NCBI RefSeq assembly: GCF_029223525.1
Contig: NZ_JARHTQ010000011.1
Span: 124,001-188,000 of the forward strand
Length of the DNA stretch: 64,000 nt
Source of the DNA: Streptantibioticus ferralitis
Lineage (GTDB): Bacteria; Actinomycetota; Actinomycetes; Streptomycetales; Streptomycetaceae
Direction of reading: 5' to 3'
Part shown: positions 26,598-36,100 of the stretch, piece by piece
Numbering within the stretch: position 1 is the first letter of the stretch
Layout of the letters: each line of letters begins with the position of its first letter
Position numbers and translations under genes: made by a program
The notes under the pieces: generated by a model
Seen by the model: only the letters and a program-made list of their open reading frames with translations
Told to the model about the DNA's origin: nothing
Databases searched by the model: none

Positions 26598-27572
26598 GTG
26601 TCCCGCGAAATCCGGGCACATGCCGATCCACCGGCAGCCGTGCCCCGTCCCAGACGGCCGGATCTGCACGAGCTGCCGCTCCACATCCAGCGCTGGGTGG
26701 TCGACACGCTCGGCAGTGGGATCGCTCACTCCAGCACGCAGGCGGGCGGTTTCTCGCCCGGAGCCGCCTGCCGGCTGGTGCTGGACAACGGTGAACGGGC
26801 CTTCCTCAAAGCCGTCTCGGCGACGGCCAACCGGAAGGCGGCCGCCCTCCATCGCCGCGAGGCCGTGACCGCGGGCTCGCTACCGCCGGACATCGGTGCC
26901 CCGACGCTGCTGTCGGTGTTCGACGACGGCGAGTGGGTCGGCCTGCTCATGTCGGACATCGACGGACGGCATCCCGCGCAGCCGTGGCGAGCCGACGAGG
27001 TGGAGCGAGTCATGTCGAGCCTATCCCGGCTCCACGAGAACGTGACCCCGGCCCCGACGTCCGCCGTCCGTACGTTCGTCGAGACCCATGCCGAGCAGTT
27101 GGGCGGGTGGCGCAGGCTGGCTGCCGCACCACCCGAGGAACTCGACGCCTGGTCTCGCCGGCACCTAGACCGGCTCGCCGGGCTGGAACGTCTGTGGCCG
27201 GCGGCGGTGGACGGCACCACGCTGCTTCACGCCGACCTGCGTGCGGACAACATGCTCCTCGTCGGGAACGACGTGGTCTTCGTCGACTGGGCCTGGGCAT
27301 GCGTGGGAGCCGCCTGGGTGGATGCCGTGGCGTTCGCTCCCAGCGTCGCCATGCAGGGTGGGCCGCCCCCGCAGTGGCTGCTGGACAGGTGCCCCCGGGC
27401 TGCGACCGCCGATCCGGAAGCCGTCACCGCGGTCGTCGCCGCCGTCGCCGGCTACTTCACCGAGCAGGCCTTGCTCCCGAGCCCGGCGAGCCTTCCCTCG
27501 TTGCGCGACGTCCAGGCCCGGCAGGGCCATCAGGCCCGGGCCTGGCTGCGGGAACGGACCCGGTGGCGATGA
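26598..27572 (+). CDS. Aminoglycoside-phosphotransferase (APH) family kinase
   Basis: The frame starts at GTG 26598, one base after the previous stop. It has the APH catalytic loop TLLHADLRADNMLL (HxDxxxxN near residue 210) and VVFVDWAWAC (Asp of the DFG equivalent). The N-lobe has AFLKAVSATANRKAA with the ATP-binding Lys. Such kinases phosphorylate small hydroxylated substrates or self-resistance targets. In this operon it may phosphorylate a pathway intermediate or inactivate the product; the HAD domain upstream could reverse that. The C-terminal ~70 residues are helical, as usual. Confidence 0.85.
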   Translation: MSREIRAHADPPAAVPRPRRPDLHELPLHIQRWVVDTLGSGIAHSSTQAGGFSPGAACRLVLDNGERAFLKAVSATANRKAAALHRREAVTAGSLPPDIGAPTLLSVFDDGEWVGLLMSDIDGRHPAQPWRADEVERVMSSLSRLHENVTPAPTSAVRTFVETHAEQLGGWRRLAAAPPEELDAWSRRHLDRLAGLERLWPAAVDGTTLLHADLRADNMLLVGNDVVFVDWAWACVGAAWVDAVAFAPSVAMQGGPPPQWLLDRCPRAATADPEAVTAVVAAVAGYFTEQALLPSPASLPSLRDVQARQGHQARAWLRERTRWR

Positions 27573-27813
27573 GCCGACGCACGCCCACGCCGAGAATCGG
27601 CACGTTGGCCGCCGGCAGCGACATACCCGAAACCATCACCCAACGCGCTCCAGCTGAATGTTTACCAGTGCACCACTGCGAAGGGCGTCGGCAAGAAGCA
27701 GTCAAATTGCCATCAAAAAACTACTAAATAACGACTCGCGCCCCCAGCGGCTGCCCATCCTCCCTCTCTATATCGAAGTGAATGCCCGTCAGACAGTCAG
27801 TAGTATTTCGACC

Positions 27814-29430
27814 ATGGCGACTACTGGATCCGAAAAGCAGGGCACGAAGGCCTACTACGTCACGACGCCCATTTACTACGTCAATGACGCCCCTCATCTA
27901 GGCCACGCCTACACGACCGTCGCAGGCGACGTGCTCACGCGTTGGCACCGTCAGCGCGGCGAACAGGTGTGGTACCTCACCGGCACGGACGAGCACGGCC
28001 AAAAGATCCTGCGTTCCGCCGATGCCAACGGAGTCTCACCGCAGGAGTGGTGCGACAAGCTTGTGGACGGGGCCTGGAAGCCCCTCTGGGAGCACCTGGA
28101 GATCGCAAATGACGACTTCATCCGCACCACCCAGAAGCGGCACACCGAGCGCGTCCAGGAGTTCGTGCAGGACCTCTACGACAAGGGCGAGATCTACAAG
28201 GGCGGCTACGAAGGCCCGTACTGTGTCGGCTGCGAGGAGTACAAGCTCCCAGGCGAGCTACTCGATGGTGACGGTGAACTCGCAGGTCAGAAACTGTGCC
28301 CTGTCCACAAGAAGCCCGTGGAGATCCTCAGCGAGGAGAACTACTTCTTCCGTCTGGGCGAGTACGGCGACAAGCTCCTGGCTCACTACGAGGCGAACCC
28401 CGGCTTCATCCAGCCCGAGTCCGCGCGCAACGAGGTCGTGAACTTCGTCCGGCAGGGCCTGCAGGACCTCTCCATCTCTCGCTCGACCTTCGACTGGGGC
28501 ATCCCGATCCCCTGGGACGACAAGCACGTCATCTACGTCTGGGTCGACGCGCTGCTGAACTACGCCACGGCGGTCGGATATAACGAGAACCCGGAGAAGT
28601 TCGAGAGTACCTTCCCGGCAGACATCCACCTGGTCGGCAAGGACATTCTCCGCTTCCACGCGGTGATCTGGCCGGCGATGCTGATGGCCCAGGGCCTGCC
28701 GCTGCCGCGCAAGATCGCCGCGAACGGCTGGTTGATGGTCGGCGGCGAGAAGATGTCCAAGTCCAATCTGACCGGCATCAAGCCGCAGGACCTGACCTCG
28801 CACTTCGGCGTGGACGCGTACCGCTGGTACTTCCTGCGCGCGATCGCCTTCGGCCAGGACGGCTCGTTCTCCTGGGAGGACTTCTCCGCCCGCTACACCA
28901 GCGAGCTGGCCAACGACTACGGCAACCTCGCCTCCCGCGTGGCCGCCATGGTCGGAAAGTACTTCGGCGGCGCGCTGCCCCAGGCCGCGGCCGACGGCGA
29001 GGCCGAGCAGGCAGTCCACGACGGCTTGGCGAAGGCGGTCACCGAAGCCGACCGAAAAATCGGCGACGAACTGGACTTCCAGGGTGGCATCCTCGCCGTC
29101 TTCAACTTCATCAAGCAGGTCAACGGCTACATCACTGAGCAGGAGCCCTGGAAGGTCGTCAAGGACGACGCCGAGGAGGGCCGGGCCCGCCTCGCCACCA
29201 TCCTCTACACCGCCGCGGAGTCGCTGCGCGCAATCGCCGTCCTGCTCAACCCGATTATGCCCGAGACCTCTCAGAAGGTGTGGGCCTCGCTTGGCGCCGA
29301 GGTCTCTCTCGGTGCCCTCGCCGACCAGCGGGTCCAGGAGGCCGGCGAGTGGGGCAAGCTGCCGACAGGCTCCACTGTCACCAAGGGCGCGATCCTCTTC
29401 CCCCGCCTGGAGGAAAAGCCCAGCGCCTAG
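27814..29430 (+). CDS. metG: Methionyl-tRNA synthetase, complete (candidate self-resistance copy)
   Basis: The 538-aa protein is a full-length class I MetRS: HLGH (NDAPHLGHAYTTV), the CP domain with a zinc knuckle (CVGCEEYKLPGE .. CPVHKKP), WVDALLNYATAVGY, KMSKS in GGEKMSKSNLTGI near residue 314, and the anticodon-binding helices with FNFIKQVNGYITEQEPWK. It resembles the streptomycete housekeeping MetRS closely and I see no altered catalytic residue. It lies 241 bp after the APH gene, among insertion sequences, with none of the usual chromosomal metG neighbours visible, so a second copy serving as resistance is plausible. Start ATG 27814. Whether another copy exists elsewhere cannot be seen here. 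Confidence 0.9.
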   Translation: MATTGSEKQGTKAYYVTTPIYYVNDAPHLGHAYTTVAGDVLTRWHRQRGEQVWYLTGTDEHGQKILRSADANGVSPQEWCDKLVDGAWKPLWEHLEIANDDFIRTTQKRHTERVQEFVQDLYDKGEIYKGGYEGPYCVGCEEYKLPGELLDGDGELAGQKLCPVHKKPVEILSEENYFFRLGEYGDKLLAHYEANPGFIQPESARNEVVNFVRQGLQDLSISRSTFDWGIPIPWDDKHVIYVWVDALLNYATAVGYNENPEKFESTFPADIHLVGKDILRFHAVIWPAMLMAQGLPLPRKIAANGWLMVGGEKMSKSNLTGIKPQDLTSHFGVDAYRWYFLRAIAFGQDGSFSWEDFSARYTSELANDYGNLASRVAAMVGKYFGGALPQAAADGEAEQAVHDGLAKAVTEADRKIGDELDFQGGILAVFNFIKQVNGYITEQEPWKVVKDDAEEGRARLATILYTAAESLRAIAVLLNPIMPETSQKVWASLGAEVSLGALADQRVQEAGEWGKLPTGSTVTKGAILFPRLEEKPSA

Positions 29431-29550
29431 CCTCCCCGTTTCGCTCGGGGATGGCTGACTCTGGGACGAAAATATGAAAGTGCCTTCCTGGCCTGGGACG
29501 ATGAACCTTGCCGAGGGGTTCTGTCGGTCTAAGCGGAGGGCACTTTCTAC

Positions 29551-30628
29551 GTGCAGGCTATCGGATTGCGTCCCAAGGTTCAGGTCAGTGCCGATGGTTC
29601 GGGGGCGGTCGGGCATGCTGGGGCACAGTTGCTGGCGGATCTCGCTGATGCCACCGGGCTGACCTCCGCGTACTCACCGCGCTCAGACCGCTGCGGCCTC
29701 GCGGGACCGGACACGATCCTGGACGCATCGCCACCGACCTGGCGGTGATGCTCGCCGACGGCGGCGGGACCATCGCGGACCTGGCCGTGCTGCGGGACCA
29801 GACCGAAGTGTTCGGCTCGGTCGCCTCGACACCAACGGCCTGGCGGCTGCTCGCCGACATCGACGAGCGGACACTGGCTTCTGTGCGCTCGGCCGGCGCC
29901 CATGCCCGGGAAGCCGCCTGGCTGCAGGCCGCCGAACACGGTGAGGGCATACCCGCAATCCGGGCTGCGGGACGCATGCTGCCCGGCCTCGTCCTGGACC
30001 TCGACGCCATGCTGATCACCTGCCACTCCGAGAAGGAGCAGGCCGCACCGACCTACAAGGGCGGTTTCGGGTTCCACCCGCTGCTGTGCTTCCTGCCCAA
30101 CACCGGCGAGGCGCTGTCCGGCCGTCTGCGGCCCGGCAACGCCGGCGCCAACACCGCGAGCGACCACATCACGGTGCTCGACCAGGCACTCGCACAGCTA
30201 CCCGACGCCCACCGGCACGGCACCGACATCCTCGTCCGCACCGACAGCGCTGGATCCGCGAAAGCCTTCCTTGCCCACGTCCGTGGCCTGCGGGAACGAG
30301 GAATCCACACCTTCTTCTCGGTCGGACACGCCATCACCGAGCCGGTCCGCCGCGCCATCCGGGCCCTGCCCGACTGCCTATGGCATCCGGCCTGGACCAA
30401 GACTGGACGCTGCGCGATGGCGCTGAGGTCGCCGAATTGACCGGCATGGTCGATCTGGACGGCTACCCGCCAGACACCCGCATCATCGTGCGCCGCGAGC
30501 GGCCGCACCCCGGAGCCCAGCTGTCCCTGTTCGACCAGGTTGAGGGGCTGCGGCATCAGGTATTCCTCACCAACACCCCGCGGCCATCACCCCAGGGCCC
30601 CGGAGTGTTCCCGGGATGGCCGGTTTGA
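29551..30628 (+). pseudogene. IS1380-family transposase, frameshifted and truncated
   Basis: GTG 29551 opens QAIGLRPKVQVSADGSGAVG; after about 29690 the family sequence continues in another frame (MLADGGGTIADLAVLRDQTE, LDLDAMLITCHSEKEQ with DDE residues, GFGFHPLLCFLPN). After about 30400 it continues in a third frame (GAEVAELTGMVDLDGYP, RIIVRRERPHPGAQLSLFD) and stops at 30628 without the C-terminal third. It lies directly after MetRS and before the ISAs1 remnant. The element at 47.5 kb belongs to the same family but is a different one. Confidence 0.75.
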
Positions 30629-30668
30629 CCTGGTGATCGTCGGCGAGGCCCCAACGTGAAACGAGCAC
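30592..30668. repeat. 77-bp direct repeat, copy A (ISAs1-like end)
   Basis: CCAGGGCCCCGGAGTGTTCC to about GTGAAACGAGCAC recurs at 32852-32928 with about six mismatches, in the same orientation. Copy A lies directly upstream of an ISAs1-type transposase fragment, so it probably is the end of that element. Confidence 0.65.
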
Positions 30669-30720
30669 GGCCGCCTGTGGATCATGGAGTTGTCTACGCT
30701 TCAAGATCCGCAAGGTTGCC

Positions 30721-31194
30721 GTGCTCGTCGCTCCATCATCGCTCATCTCGCCGGCGTCCAGCGCCGCCCCCTCCCTCACATCCGCCCTGCCGCCGCGGCC
30801 TGTCGTGCCGGAGGGACTGCTCGGCCGCCTGGCCCAGGTGCCCGATCCCCGGGATCCGCGCGGGGTGCGCTACCGGCTGGCCACCCTGCTCGCGATCGGG
30901 GTGTGCGCACTGACGTCGGCAGGCCACAACTCCCTTGCCGCAGTGGCGGAATGGGCACGCCGGCTGGGTCCGGCCGAGCTGCAGCGGCTCGGCTGCCCCT
31001 TCAACCCGATCACCGGCCGCTACCGGGTGCCCGACGAAGGCACCCTGCGCGAGGCCTACGCGAAGGTCGACCCGGCCGCGCTCACCGCGGCGGGATACGA
31101 GCGCTTGGCCCCATGGCTCGTGCTTGCTTTCCTGCCCGCTGGACCGATTCGTCGCACGGGCCGGCGGGACGGATCTCTGGAGTCCTCTTGGTGA
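30721..31194 (+). pseudogene. ISAs1-family transposase N-terminal fragment
   Basis: From GTG 30721 the frame reads GLLGRLAQVPDPRDPRGVRY, LATLLAIGVCALTSAGHNS and FNPITGRYRVPDEGTLREAY, the N-terminal domain of ISAs1 (H-repeat-associated) transposases. The DDE part is lost after about 31150. It is framed on one side by the 77-bp repeat and on the other by the SDR gene. Confidence 0.65.
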
Positions 31195-31247
31195 CAGTAC
31201 GGCATCCCCTCGCAGTGGAGCAGGTTCCGCACCCGACACCCCCGGAA

Positions 31248-32045
31248 TCACGGGAGACTGAACCCACCGTCTACGTGCAGATGCACCCCGGTGATCCAAC
31301 TGGCGGCCCGGCTGCTGAGAAACAGCGCCGCATCTGCCACATCCTTTGGAGTGCCCAGTCTCCGCAGCGGAACTTCGTCCGTGAAATCACGGAACGCCAT
31401 GCTGCCGTCGGACATCCCCAGCATGTTCCTGGCAACCCCCTCGGTAGGCACAGGCCCCGGCCCCAGGGAGTTGACTCGGATTCCGTATTCGCCCCACTCG
31501 CGTGCCCAACTGCGGGTCAGTGAAAGAATGCCCGCCTTCGCGGCGCCAGCATGGGAGTACTGCGGGAAGCCGCGCTCAGGGTCCGGCACGGTGATGTTCA
31601 GGATGGATCCTCCACCCGCCGCCTTCAGTTCTCCCACACACGCCCGGGTGACATTAAAGGTTCCTGTAAGGTCAATATCAACGACCGTGGAGAACGCCCT
31701 CAGCGTCATCCTGTCCGCGGCCATCCGAAAATTCGCGGCCGCATTGTTCACCACGATCGTGAGTTTCCCAAAGAGGTCAAGCAGACGCTCACGCGCGCTG
31801 TCGACGGCAGAGGGATCCCTTACGTCGCAGCCGAATGTGGCACACGGGCGCCCCGTCCGCTGTGCGACCAGGGAACTGGCGGCTTTCAGTCGTTCTTCGG
31901 AGCGCGCGGCGATGAGGACTTGGCATCCATGTGTTGCGAACTTCTCCGCGATCGCCAGCCCGAGCCCAGAGGACCCCCCAGTGACCAACGCGACTTCGCC
32001 AGCCAACGCCTGACGTGAGAAGATCGGTTGCGATTGGGCGTCCAT
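31248..32045 (-). CDS. 2,4-dienoyl-CoA-reductase-like SDR
   Basis: The 265-aa protein has VTGGSSGLGLAIAEKFA, VVNNAAANF and the active-site strand QYSHAGAAKAGILSLT, in which the usual Tyr-x3-Lys is replaced by the H-A-G-x-A-K pattern of dienoyl-CoA-reductase-like SDRs. The end GVHLHVDGGFSL is typical. It could reduce a polyene acyl chain made by the PKS on the other strand. Start ATG 32045; it overlaps the stop of the upstream carrier-like gene by one base (TGATG), so both are cotranslated. Confidence 0.85.
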   Translation of the reverse strand: MDAQSQPIFSRQALAGEVALVTGGSSGLGLAIAEKFATHGCQVLIAARSEERLKAASSLVAQRTGRPCATFGCDVRDPSAVDSARERLLDLFGKLTIVVNNAAANFRMAADRMTLRAFSTVVDIDLTGTFNVTRACVGELKAAGGGSILNITVPDPERGFPQYSHAGAAKAGILSLTRSWAREWGEYGIRVNSLGPGPVPTEGVARNMLGMSDGSMAFRDFTDEVPLRRLGTPKDVADAALFLSSRAASWITGVHLHVDGGFSLP

Positions 32046-32320
32046 CAACCACCGGCCACGGGGGACTCAGGGACTGCCGACAGCGGCACCGTCGCCACCA
32101 GGTTCCGAATGGTCGCCTCCTCGTAGAGGATGCGGGGCTTCACTTCGGCACCCCACTCCTCGCGAATCCAGTTCATCACCTCAGCCGCGATGCCCTGTTC
32201 GGGGTAAGTAATTGGCCTGACTTCACCCGTCACCTCTACCGCGTCAGTGCGGAAGGCACAAACGGCCGTCATCAGGTGAGGTAACGAAACTAACGGGACA
32301 GTTATCGAAGTAGCAGCCAT
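32045..32320 (-). CDS. Carrier-protein-like protein, 91 aa, without the usual serine
   Basis: From ATG 32320 the second half reads MNWIREEWGAEVKPRILYEE and ATIRNLVATV, matching helices II-IV of acyl carrier proteins (compare ITWIQETFGVAVGLRTVFER of the PCP at 54 kb). Where the D-S-L serine should be, the sequence is EQGIAAEVMNW, so no phosphopantetheine site is visible. It could be a degenerate or structural carrier or dimerisation element. It has two TTA codons near the start (bldA). It is coupled to the SDR downstream and divergent from the PKS. Confidence 0.5.
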   Translation of the reverse strand: MAATSITVPLVSLPHLMTAVCAFRTDAVEVTGEVRPITYPEQGIAAEVMNWIREEWGAEVKPRILYEEATIRNLVATVPLSAVPESPVAGG

Positions 32321-32605
32321 GTGGGTGACCTTTACACGCAGTACCAGACCGAACAAGATAAAGGCGGGAGTTGACGGTGTAGGGAGTTGTGTCCGATTGA
32401 TCCGCTTATGCTGGCTGTCGCTAAGGTACGGCATATTCGCACGCCTCTGCATGAACGACTGCCTATGGTTGCGCGCCGGAGCTCGCAAAGGGGCCTCGGA
32501 TGGCCGGTGATCGGAGGCTGCCCAATCAGGCGGTGTTTGTCAACTCCTATTCATCGTTGACTAGTTGCAGGTGGGCGGACGCCGGGGCTTCTCGCAAGAA
32601 GATCG

Positions 32606-32634
32606 TTGACTCTCCCTCGACGGCCACGTACGTT
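32606..32634 (+). promoter_or_regulatory. Candidate sigma-70-type promoter
   Basis: TTGACT (32606-32611), a 17-base spacer and TACGTT (32629-32634) fit the HrdB-type -35/-10 consensus (TTGAC-N17-TAnnnT). It points toward the PKS, about 550 bases upstream of its start codon, with the 77-bp repeat in between. Confidence 0.4.
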
Positions 32635-32851
32635 GAACCGGGCCAGGTAACGGGGAGCGCTTAGCGTTGCCAACTGCTCATATGGAGACGGGGCGGCAAC
32701 GGGCATGCGCTTGAGGCGGCTTGCTCCTTGGGGCTCTGGAATCAATTCGTGTTGATGGTTGAGGGTTCATCCATCGAGCAGGCGACTTCACGGCAAGTCA
32801 GGGGGAACACGTGCCAAAGCAAACATTCACCAGGTAATCGAAGGGTGATGG

Positions 32852-32928
32852 CCAGGGCCCCGGAGCGTTCCCGGGATGTCCGGTTTGACCTGGTGATCGT
32901 CGGCGAGGTCCCGACGTGAAACGAATAC
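32852..32928. repeat. 77-bp direct repeat, copy B
   Basis: This is near-identical to 30592-30668 and in the same orientation, but no transposase follows it. It lies about 260 bases upstream of the PKS start and may be a solo insertion-sequence end left after deletion or recombination. Confidence 0.65.
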
Positions 32929-33191
32929 TAGAGCCGGAGATCTTGAAGTGAGTGGGTGGCGGGGGGTCGGGCCCAGTTGCGGAGGTCGGCTGGCAGGGGG
33001 TCGCCGCGTCAGCGGTAGTGGCTGACCAGGGCTCTCGTCTGATGCAGGCGAGCGTCCCCCCTCTGGCCGACCCGGTGCTCCCACGACATCCTGGGCCGCG
33101 CCCCTCGCCCGTCCGAAGAACAACGCCTGCGGGTGACCGCGCACCGCAGGGCGACATGTCGGCAGCTCGACCGCCAGGACTGAGGTACACC

Positions 33192-36100
33192 ATGAACGAT
33201 CTCGTAGAACCCATCGCGGTTATAGGCATGGCCGGTCGATTCCCCGGCGCTCACAACATCGAGCAGTACTGGCAGAACCTGTGCGAAGGACGGGAGTCCA
33301 TCCACTTCCTCGCCGATGACGAGCTGCGGGCGGCCAGAGTGCCCGCCGCCGCGATCGCCGACCCCGACTACGTGAAGGCCGTGGCGCTCGCCCCGGACGT
33401 CGACAAGTTCGACGCCGACTTCTTCGGGTTCACGCCGCGGGAGGCCGCCGTGTGCGGGCCACAGATCAGGCTGTTTGTTGAGGCGGCACACGGTGCCCTG
33501 GAGAACGCGGGCTACGACCCGCAGCGTCTCACCGACGTGGGGGTCTTCGGCTCGGCCGGCGTCAACCGTTATGCCGACCAGGCCGGCCCGAGCCACCCCG
33601 GCGAACTGCGCAGCGCCTCCGGCATGTCGATCGATGTACTCAACAACCCGGACTACGTCGCCACGCTTACGTCCTACACCCTGGGCCTGCGCGGCCCGAG
33701 CATGTCAGTGCAGACGGCCTGCTCCAGTTCCATGGTCGCCACCCACCTCGCCGTCCAGGCACTGCGCAACGGCGAGTGCACGCTGGCCCTGGCAGGCGGC
33801 GCCGACGTGGAGTTCCCCCTGGGACACGGGCACTGGTGGGCACCTGGCAGCCCGCTCACCAGGGACGGCCACTGCCGCCCCTTCGACCGGGCCGCCAGCG
33901 GCACCATCTTCGGCAGCGGCGTCGGCGTCGTCACGCTCAAGCGGCTGGAGGACGCCGTAGCTGACGGAGACCCGATCCGGGCAGTGATCCGCAGCATCGC
34001 AGTGAACAATGATGGCTCCGACAAGGTCGGGTTCAGCGCTCCCAGTGTCTCCGGCCAGGCAGCCGCGATCGTCGAGGCCATGATGCTGGCGGGCGTGACG
34101 CCCCAGCAGATCTCCTATGTGGAGGCGCACGCCACGGGCACGCCGCTGGGCGACCCGATCGAAGTGGCGGCGCTTCACCAGGCATATCGCGACCTCGGCC
34201 ACGACGGTGGGGAGACGGCGAGTTGTGCGCTGGCCTCCGTCAAGGGCAACATCGGACACCTCGGCCACGCAGCCGGAACCGCCGCTCTCATCAAGGCCGT
34301 GCTCAGCCTGGAGAACGAGCAGATACCGCCGAGCATCAACGTCACCGACCTGAACCCGAAACTGGGTTTGGAGCAGTCCCCCTTCTACGTCAACGACGTG
34401 CTGCGCCGATGGGACCGCGTGCTCGGCCGCCCGCGCATGGCAGCCGTCAACTCTCTCGGTATCGGCGGCACCAACGTACACGCGGTTTTGGAGGAAGCGC
34501 CCGCCCGGCAGCCGACCACTGCCGAGGACCGTGCCCGCATCGTGGTGTGGTCTGCCCGGACCGGCCAGGCCGAGCGTGCCTACCGGGCCAGGCTGGCGGA
34601 CCATCTCGGTCGGCAGAACGGGGAGGGCTTCGCGGACACTGCGGCTACCCTGCAGCATGGTAGGTCGCCGCACGGGGTGCGTGCTGCTGTCGTCGCCTCG
34701 CGCCCCGACCAGGCTGCGGCCGCCCTCACAGGCACCGCCAATGCCCCACGCGTGATCACCGGACCCGGAACCGCCCGGACCCCACGCCCCGTCACCTACG
34801 TGTTCCCCGGCCAGGGATCCCAGCATGCCGGGATGGCCGCGGGGCTGCACGGCTCCGAGGCAGCCTTCACCCGTGCCTTTGACGAATGCCTCGACCTGCT
34901 CGACACGCACGGGCTCACTGTGCGGACCACGTGGCTGAACGCGACAGACGACGAGCAACTGCAGGACACGGCCATCGCCCAGCCCCTGCTGTTCGCCACG
35001 GGATACGCGCTCGCCCAGATGTGGTCGGCCTGGGGCGTGACGCCGCACCAGTTACTCGGCCACAGCGTCGGGGAACTGACGGCGGCGACCATCGCCGGTG
35101 TCCTCGACCTGCCCGACGCGGCCCGTCTCGTCGCCGCGCGCGCCCAGGCTGCAGCGGCCGCCCCGCCTGGCGGGATGCTCGCAGTGACGGCCGCGGCGGA
35201 GGCCCTCGTGCCGCTGCTCCCCGAGGCGCTGCAAGTCGCCGTTGTCAACGGCCCCCGACAGACGGTCGTTTCCGGGCCGGAGGACGTGCTGCAGGAGTTC
35301 GGCGTGGCGCTTGCGGAGCGTGGCATCAACGCCCGACCTGTGCTCACCTCCCACGCCTTCCACAGCCGGTCCATGGCCGCCGCCGCTGACTGCTTCGAGG
35401 CCGCGTTCTCTGGTGTCGCGCTGCGCGCGCCCCGTATTCCGGTGCGATCGGCGATGACGGGCCGCCTGGTGACTGACGAGGAGGCCACCAGCCCCGGGTT
35501 CTGGGCGGGGCAGCTCGCCCAACCTGTGCTCTTCGGCAAGGCTATCGACGAGGCGCTCGCCGACCAGGACCAGATCCTTCTGGAAGTCGGGCCGGGCCGG
35601 ACGCTGACCAGCGTGGCGGCTCAGCACCCGAGCGTCGCATCCGGGAGGAGCCTGGCGCTTGCCACCCTGCCGCACCGCGGCGAGCGGCGACGGGACGAGT
35701 GGGAGTGCGCGCTGAACGCGGTCGGCGTCCTGTGGACCGAGGGCCACACGATCGACTGGGATGCAGTCGACCAGCAACGGCCGGTGCGGCGGACTGCGAT
35801 ACCCGGATATCCGTACGAACGCGTCCGCCACTGGCTGGAGACACCCGCCCCGACAGAACACGGAGATGCACGGGACACGGAGGCGATCGTCCACGCCGGC
35901 GCAGACCGCTCGGAACCGTCCAGGCACGACGACACACCCCCGACGGCTGACGTGTCCCCGTTCACGACCCTGGCCTGGGTTGAGGACCCACGCGAATCCG
36001 TGCCCGCTGACCGCCGGGACGAGCCAGCCCTCGTCCTGCTCCCGCCGGATGACGGGCGGGCACTCGACCTGATGGCAGCCTGTCAACGAGCAGGCCTCCG

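Larger units (their letters stand above)
32321..33191. other. Divergent intergenic region upstream of the PKS
   Basis: No gene is supported here. It contains the second copy of the 77-bp repeat and a candidate promoter (both listed). The rest shows no motif I recognise. Confidence 0.5.

Noticed and set aside
27573-27813. A T-box or other tRNA-sensing leader before MetRS
   Set aside because: I looked for AGGGTGG-type T-box sequence and a long specifier stem and found none.
18534-29430. A peptide-type microcin C system
   Set aside because: No MccB-like E1 adenylyltransferase is present and no convincing MccA-like heptapeptide was found; the activating enzymes are synthetase-like instead.
28258-29616. 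A 452-codon antisense frame opposite MetRS
   Set aside because: It is the usual GC-driven mirror of a real coding frame; the MetRS frame has all family motifs.
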